Positions 59,979 to 64,000 of a DNA stretch of 64,000 nucleotides are shown piece by piece. Made by a program: the position numbers and the translations under genes. The stretch covers positions 412,646-476,645 of the forward strand of contig NZ_QMFB01000002.1 of the NCBI RefSeq assembly GCF_003285015.1, read 5' to 3'. Positions within the stretch are counted from its first letter, which is position 1, and every line of letters begins with the position of its first letter. The notes under the pieces are model-generated. The model ran no database searches. It saw only the letters and a program-made list of their open reading frames with translations, and had not been told where the DNA came from. Source of the DNA: Paenibacillus contaminans. Its GTDB lineage: Bacteria > Bacillota > Bacilli > Paenibacillales > NBRC-103111.

Positions 59979-62258
59979 TTATTTTTGCAATTCCAATCTC
60001 GCTTCGCTCGCAGCCGCCACCATGTTCCGCAGCGCCGCGACGGTTTCCGCCTGACCGCGCGTCTTCAGGCCGCAATCCGGATTGATCCAGAACAGTCGCC
60101 CGGGCAGTACGCGCAGCGCGCGGCCGATCATCGAGAGCATCTCGTTTTTGTCCGGCACGCGCGGGCTGTGAATGTCGTAAACGCCGAGACCGATTCCTTT
60201 GTCGTATGTTTCCGTCTCGAAAGCGGAAATGAGCTCGCCGTGGCTGCGCGACGTTTCGATCGAAATGACGTCTGCGTCAAGCGCCGAAATCGCGTCGATC
60301 ATGTCATGGAATTCGCAATAACACATATGCGTATGGATTTGCGTCGTATCCCGCACGGTTGAAGTAGCGAGCCGGAAAGACTCCACGCCCCAATCCAAAT
60401 AGGTTTGGCGGTCGGCGTTCTTGAGCGGCAAGCCTTCGCGCAGCGCCGGCTCGTCGACCTGAATCATGCCGATTCCGGCAGCCTCCAGCGAATCGACCTC
60501 CTCGCGGAGAGCAAGCGCAATCTGGTACGTTACATCCTTGCGCGAAATATCGTCGCGGACGAACGACCAATTCAGAATCGTAACCGGACCGGTAAGCATG
60601 CCCTTCACCGGTTTGGCCGTCAGCGACTGCGCAAATACGGTTTCCTTGACCGTCATCGGACCGCTGAAGCGGACGTCTCCATAAATGACCGGCGGCTTGA
60701 CGCAGCGCGAGCCGTACGACTGTACCCAGCCGTTTTGCGTGAACGCAAAGCCGTCCAGCTTCTCGCCGAAAAATTCGACCATATCCGTACGCTCGAACTC
60801 GCCATGTACCAGCACGTCAAGTCCGATATCCTCCTGCAGGCCGATCCACACGCGGATTTGCTCCTGCACGAACGCATCGTATTGCGCTTCCGTCCATTCG
60901 CCCTTCCGCCACAGCTGCCGCGCTTTGCGCACCTCGGCCGTCTGCGGGAAGCTGCCGATCGTCGTCGTCGGCAGCAAAGGAAGCTGCCAGCGCGTCTCCT
61001 GCAGCTGCTGGCGCTCCGCAAACGGCAGCGCTCGGCTCGACTTGGCCGCGGCAACATCAGCGGCCGCGCCGCTGCGCGCCGGCGACGCATTCAGCGCGGC
61101 AACCGCGCGCGTGCTTGCCGCGATCGCCTCGGCCGCAGCTTCGCCGCCGTCGCCGCGAGCCGCTTGCGCAAGCACGGCCAGCTCGCCGAGCTTCTCGCCG
61201 GCGAAAGCGAGCGCGCCGAGAAGCGTCGCGTCGAGCTTCTCCTCGCGCGCGAGGCTGACCGGCACGTGCAGCAGGCTGCACGACGGCTGCACGATCAGCC
61301 GCTCGCCCGGCACGATCGCGGCCAGCTCCTCGAGAAGCTGCCGCTTCCCGCCAAGATCGGAGCGCCAAATATTGCGGCCGTCGATAATTCCGGCTGCCAG
61401 CGTCTTGCCGGCAGGGAAGCCGAACTCGCGCAGCGCGCGCAAATTGCCCTCGCGGCCGTGGACGAAATCGAGTCCGATCGCTTTGACGGGCAGCTCGATC
61501 ACGGTTTGATAAGCCGATACCGCTTCAAAATACGTTTGCAGGATGACGTTCAGCCCCGGAGCCGCAGACGAAAGCTGCTTATAGGCGCTCTTCAGCACGG
61601 CGAGCTCGGCAGCCGTCAAGTCGGTCACAAGCGACGGCTCGTCGATCTGCACCCAGCGCGCTCCGGCCTGTTCCAGCTCGCGCAGCACCTGCGCGTATAG
61701 CGGCACCAGCTGCTCGACAAGCTCGGCAAAGCGCTCTTGCTTATAACCCTTCGCCAGCTTGACGAACGTAAACGGTCCGACAAGGACCGGCTTGCCGTCA
61801 ATCCCAAGCTCGTTCTTCGCCTCCAAATAAGCGGCGAGAGGCCTGTTCCCGACTAGCCGAGGCTCCGCTTCGCCAAGCTCGGGCACGATATAGTGATAAT
61901 TCGTATTAAACCATTTGGTCATTTCGCACGCAGGCGCTTCCTTGCTGCCGCGGGCCATCGCGAAATACGTCGCGAGCGATACGGGACCGCCGGCATAGCC
62001 GTAGCGCGAAGGGACGAGACCGAACATCGCCGACGTATCGAGGACGTGATCGTAAAGCGTAAAATCGCCGACCGGAATAAGCTCGACGCCGAGCTCCCGC
62101 TGTTTTTGCAGCCGCTGCAGGCGCAGCTTTTTCATTTCGGCTTCGAATCCCTCTTCCTCGGTTTTGCCCGCCCAGAACGATTCGAGCAGCTTTTTCCACT
62201 CGCGGTTCTCTCCGATGCGCGGATACCCTAAACTGCTGATGACAAAGTGACTATTCAT
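59979..62258 (-). CDS. metE: Cobalamin-independent methionine synthase MetE (759 aa)
   Basis: Two tandem barrels typical of MetE: N-terminal half beginning SSLGYPRIGENREWKKLLE with RYGYAGGP, catalytic half with TTTIGSFPQTAEVRKARQLW, VLVHGEFERTDMVEFFGE and the zinc ligands His/Cys in THMCYCEFHDMI, Glu in ISIETSRSHGE and Cys in FWINPDCGLKTR. It transfers methyl from 5-methyltetrahydropteroyl-triglutamate to homocysteine. The start ATG 62258 (MNSHFVIS) is 44 codons inside the longest frame, which runs back into the leader terminator. A cobalamin riboswitch upstream would shut it off when B12 is available. Confidence 0.96.
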   Translation of the reverse strand: MNSHFVISSLGYPRIGENREWKKLLESFWAGKTEEEGFEAEMKKLRLQRLQKQRELGVELIPVGDFTLYDHVLDTSAMFGLVPSRYGYAGGPVSLATYFAMARGSKEAPACEMTKWFNTNYHYIVPELGEAEPRLVGNRPLAAYLEAKNELGIDGKPVLVGPFTFVKLAKGYKQERFAELVEQLVPLYAQVLRELEQAGARWVQIDEPSLVTDLTAAELAVLKSAYKQLSSAAPGLNVILQTYFEAVSAYQTVIELPVKAIGLDFVHGREGNLRALREFGFPAGKTLAAGIIDGRNIWRSDLGGKRQLLEELAAIVPGERLIVQPSCSLLHVPVSLAREEKLDATLLGALAFAGEKLGELAVLAQAARGDGGEAAAEAIAASTRAVAALNASPARSGAAADVAAAKSSRALPFAERQQLQETRWQLPLLPTTTIGSFPQTAEVRKARQLWRKGEWTEAQYDAFVQEQIRVWIGLQEDIGLDVLVHGEFERTDMVEFFGEKLDGFAFTQNGWVQSYGSRCVKPPVIYGDVRFSGPMTVKETVFAQSLTAKPVKGMLTGPVTILNWSFVRDDISRKDVTYQIALALREEVDSLEAAGIGMIQVDEPALREGLPLKNADRQTYLDWGVESFRLATSTVRDTTQIHTHMCYCEFHDMIDAISALDADVISIETSRSHGELISAFETETYDKGIGLGVYDIHSPRVPDKNEMLSMIGRALRVLPGRLFWINPDCGLKTRGQAETVAALRNMVAAASEARLELQK

Positions 62259-62372
62259 ATGAATATCTTCTTCCGATTTTTTATTTCGCCGCCTGTTTGA
62301 TGCATGCCTTTCCGCCAACTCTCGCTGTCGCAAACGATCTAGCAGTTGGCCGTCAGGGGGCACAGGACCACG

Positions 62373-62424
62373 AAATAAAAGCTTCTCCACCCCAGTCCGA
62401 ATAAAGGAAATGGGGAAAAGAAGC
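62373..62424 (-). terminator. Leader terminator of metE (riboswitch expression platform)
   Basis: Minus-strand stem GCTTCTTTTCCCCA (62424-62411) / TGGGGTGGAGAAGC (62394-62381) followed by TTTTATTT. It lies between the cobalamin aptamer and the metE start, as expected for transcription control. Confidence 0.75.
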
Positions 62425-62494
62425 CTCGGATTTGCACGTTACCGGACTCGTCTCCAACACCACCTATCTCCCGTAGGTATTCTTGTGTCGTCAG

Positions 62495-62672
62495 AACAGG
62501 CAGGTCTCCTGGCTCCAGATTCAACGTCTTGCAGCCTGCCTTCCCAGTCTCTTCGACCAGTGGCAATCGCTCGGGCTGCAAACTCCTCTGTTACAGTGGC
62601 GGGACCGCTCCGGTGTCGCACCGGATTCCCTATTAAGCCTGCGAAGCTACCAAACGTTTCGCGGCACCTTGT
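62495..62672 (-). promoter_or_regulatory. Cobalamin (B12) riboswitch
   Basis: Minus-strand reading shows conserved aptamer parts in order: AAGGTGCCGCGAAACG, TAGGGAATCCGGTGCGACA, CCGGAGCGGTCCCGCCACTG (the B12 box region GCCACTG), a second GCCACTGG, GGGAAGGC, and the closing GAGCCAGGAGACCTGCC. It sits in the metE leader, a classic target. Confidence 0.93.
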
Positions 62673-62702
62673 TCCCACAAATACTATGAAATTAACCTTT
62701 TT

Positions 62703-62731
62703 ATCATATCGTGAAATTCCCGATTAAGCAA
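62703..62731 (-). promoter_or_regulatory. Sigma-A promoter of the metE transcript
   Basis: Minus strand TTGCTT (62731-62726), 17-bp spacer, TATGAT (62708-62703). The start point near 62696 is about 25 nt before the riboswitch aptamer. Confidence 0.65.
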
Positions 62732-62799
62732 CTTGGTTTTATTTCCGATAAAGGGGTGCGCCTCGCAGCATCTTTCGCCCAACTTATACGGATCGCTCG

Positions 62800-63359
62800 C
62801 TATTTTCCATGGCAAAAGCAGCTCTCCACATGGTCGTTCACCATGCCGACCGCTTGCATGAACGCATAACAGATCGTGCTGCCGACGAACTTGAAGCCGC
62901 GCTTCTGCAAATCCTTGCTCATCGCATCGGATATATCCGTACGAGCCGGCACTTCCTTCAAGTCCTTCCAGCGGTTCAAAATCGGCTGTCCGCCGACGAA
63001 GCCCCAAATGTACCGGTCGAAGCTGCCGAATTCCTCTCGGACGCGGATGAACGCCTGCGCATTGCCGATATCGTCGAGGTGACCTTCAGCCGGTTGCGGA
63101 TGATGCCTTCGTTCGCCAGCAGCTCTGCCGTTTTGACCTCGTCATAAGCGGCCACTTTCGTATAATCGAAGCCGTCGAACGCCTCCCGGTACGTTTCCCG
63201 CTTTTTCAGCACCGTATACCAGCTCAGACCGGCCTGCGCGCCCTCAAGCGTAATCATCTCGAACAGCTTCCGGTCGTCATGAACCGGCACGCCCCACTCC
63301 TTATCGTGATATTCGATATAAAGCGGGTCGTCATTGACCCAGCCGCATCTATTCGTCAT
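62800..63359 (-). pseudogene. tag: DNA-3-methyladenine glycosylase I, frameshifted
   Basis: Two frames join to a full Tag protein (about 186 residues). The first frame (from ATG 63359) gives RCGWVNDDPLYIEYHDKEWG, AQAGLSWYTVLKKRETYREA and GIIRNRLKV. The second continues DDIGNAQAFIRVREEFGSFD, YIWGFVGGQP and STICYAFMQAVGMVNDHVES, then CFCHGK and a stop at 62800. The zinc ligands (Cys, His, His, Cys) are all present. One base is missing near 63079-63085 (between LKV and HLDDIG). GGGGGG lies 8 nt before the start. It removes 3-methyladenine from DNA when intact; here it is a recent pseudogene, a sequencing error or a recoding event. Confidence 0.85.
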
Positions 63360-63453
63360 CTGCATATCCCCCCGACCGATTTGCGAACATATGTTCCATC
63401 CTATCATTTCCGTCATGCCATATGCAAGCTTCATCGCATCGGGAGCACCTGCA

Positions 63454-64000
63454 TTATCCCGCGAAGGTCACATCGCCGTCTTGTGCGACGTACTTCACCC
63501 GGTTCGGGTTCGCATGTATAACAACCGTGAGCCAGGTTTCGGCGCTTTGGCCCGCTTCCAGAACCGGCGCTTGCTTTTTCGTCACGGCATTAAGCAGAGT
63601 CGGCGCGTTGGATGCCTGCGGCTCCAGCGCCATGGCGTACAGCTGGCCGTTAAACGGCTCGTCTTGCTCGGAGTGATGCTCCTGCCACAGCCATAAATAA
63701 GGAAAGACGACTCCGTCCCAAGCGAGCGCGAAGCCGAGCTCCTCCTTTTCGTTATACACGTTGTACCAGTGCTCCCGCAGTTCGTCGATAAACAGCATTT
63801 CGTTGAAAGGCTCAGCCGCAAAATACGTGTTGTCCACCGATTCGCCAAGCTTGCCTGGCAGGCGATCGAGCGTCCCCGAACCTCCGGCAAGCAATCTGCT
63901 GTTATCCGGATGGTAATCAATTTGGTCGAAAACGCGGCACTCGGGAAGATCGATCCGGCAGCTTGGTCCGATGAACGGCGCTCCGAATGTTACATGATGC
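63454..64000 (-). CDS. Aldose 1-epimerase (galactose mutarotase)-like protein, N-terminus outside window
   Basis: About 182 C-terminal residues are visible on the minus strand. The first part contains HVTFGAPFIGPSCRIDLPEC and VFDQIDYHPDNSRLLAGG, matching the middle of mutarotase-fold proteins, with ELGFALAWDGVVFPYLWLWQ and WLTVVIHANPNRVKYVAQDG toward the end. The fold binds sugars and interconverts anomers, but many members lack a proven activity, so the enzyme call is tentative. The start lies beyond 64000. Confidence 0.75.
   Translation of the reverse strand, partial: HHVTFGAPFIGPSCRIDLPECRVFDQIDYHPDNSRLLAGGSGTLDRLPGKLGESVDNTYFAAEPFNEMLFIDELREHWYNVYNEKEELGFALAWDGVVFPYLWLWQEHHSEQDEPFNGQLYAMALEPQASNAPTLLNAVTKKQAPVLEAGQSAETWLTVVIHANPNRVKYVAQDGDVTFAG

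Noticed and set aside
60405..61700. 431-aa plus-strand ORF opposite metE
   Set aside because: Arg/Leu/Ala-rich low-complexity translation antisense to metE.
1..64000. CRISPR arrays, rRNA, tRNA, prophage or complete IS elements
   Set aside because: No regularly spaced identical repeats, no cloverleaf-like or rRNA sequence, and no transposase, integrase or phage structural genes were recognised.

Overview
The window looks like a chromosomal segment of a spore-forming, soil or plant-associated Firmicute of the Paenibacillaceae (Paenibacillus or a close relative). The evidence is the content: a gerP spore-germination operon, an AbrB-type regulator preceded by Spo0A-box-like sites, lipoprotein-based sugar ABC systems with YesM/YesN two-component or membrane-AraC control, GH29 and CE7 carbohydrate enzymes, strong AGGAGG-type ribosome binding sites, and frequent TTG/GTG starts. 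No rRNA, tRNA, CRISPR array, prophage or complete insertion sequence was seen. Both ends cut genes (an FAD oxidoreductase at the left, a mutarotase-like protein at the right). Layout: 1-7.4 kb holds two thioredoxin-reductase-like FAD enzymes, a 1044-residue hybrid kinase with two kinase cores, an MFS permease and a small unknown protein. 7.5-13.8 kb is one five-gene operon: sugar-binding lipoprotein, two permeases, YesM kinase, YesN regulator. 14.2-19.0 kb has a GH29 alpha-L-fucosidase divergent from an AraC regulator, a TauE/SafE permease and a CE7 esterase. 19.1-26.0 kb is envelope-related: O-antigen-ligase-like protein with TPRs, metallophosphoesterase, MFS protein, a coiled-coil membrane protein overlapping a phosphodiester glycosidase, and a 32-residue membrane peptide. 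26.2-29.6 kb has a FetAB-like ABC pair, an AbrB-like regulator, trmL, and an orphan OmpR-family regulator behind a four-repeat PhoP-like box. 29.7-32.2 kb is the gerP region with an Hsp20-like gene inserted. 32.5-38 kb has an SDR, a methyltransferase, an unrecognised nucleotidyltransferase-like protein coupled to a eukaryotic-like kinase, a TetR regulator and an EamA transporter. 38-42 kb is a helD + DHA2-exporter operon with a highly structured leader. 42.4-53.6 kb has a 2-hydroxyacid dehydrogenase next to a 260-bp MITE-like element, a second CE7 esterase with a full sugar ABC transporter, a nitrilase-family enzyme, another binding lipoprotein and a membrane AraC regulator. 53.6-54.9 kb encodes a toxin-like protein with an LQRSVGN motif and a C-terminal D...ExK nuclease-like signature. 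55.5-59.5 kb has nrdB and nrdA with tandem NrdR boxes. 60-62.7 kb is metE under a cobalamin riboswitch, followed by a frameshifted tag gene. How parts fit together: the carbohydrate operons give sensing, uptake and hydrolysis/deacetylation of plant polysaccharide fragments. The nrd and metE loci show textbook control (NrdR; B12 riboswitch with leader terminator). The gerP, AbrB/0A-box and Hsp20-like genes fit a sporulating life. Least explained are the methyltransferase / nucleotidyltransferase-like / kinase cassette (33.4-36.0 kb), the toxin-like protein (53.6-54.9 kb), the structured nrdA-nrdB spacer and the structured helD leader. All functional calls come from motif reading; no database search was run.
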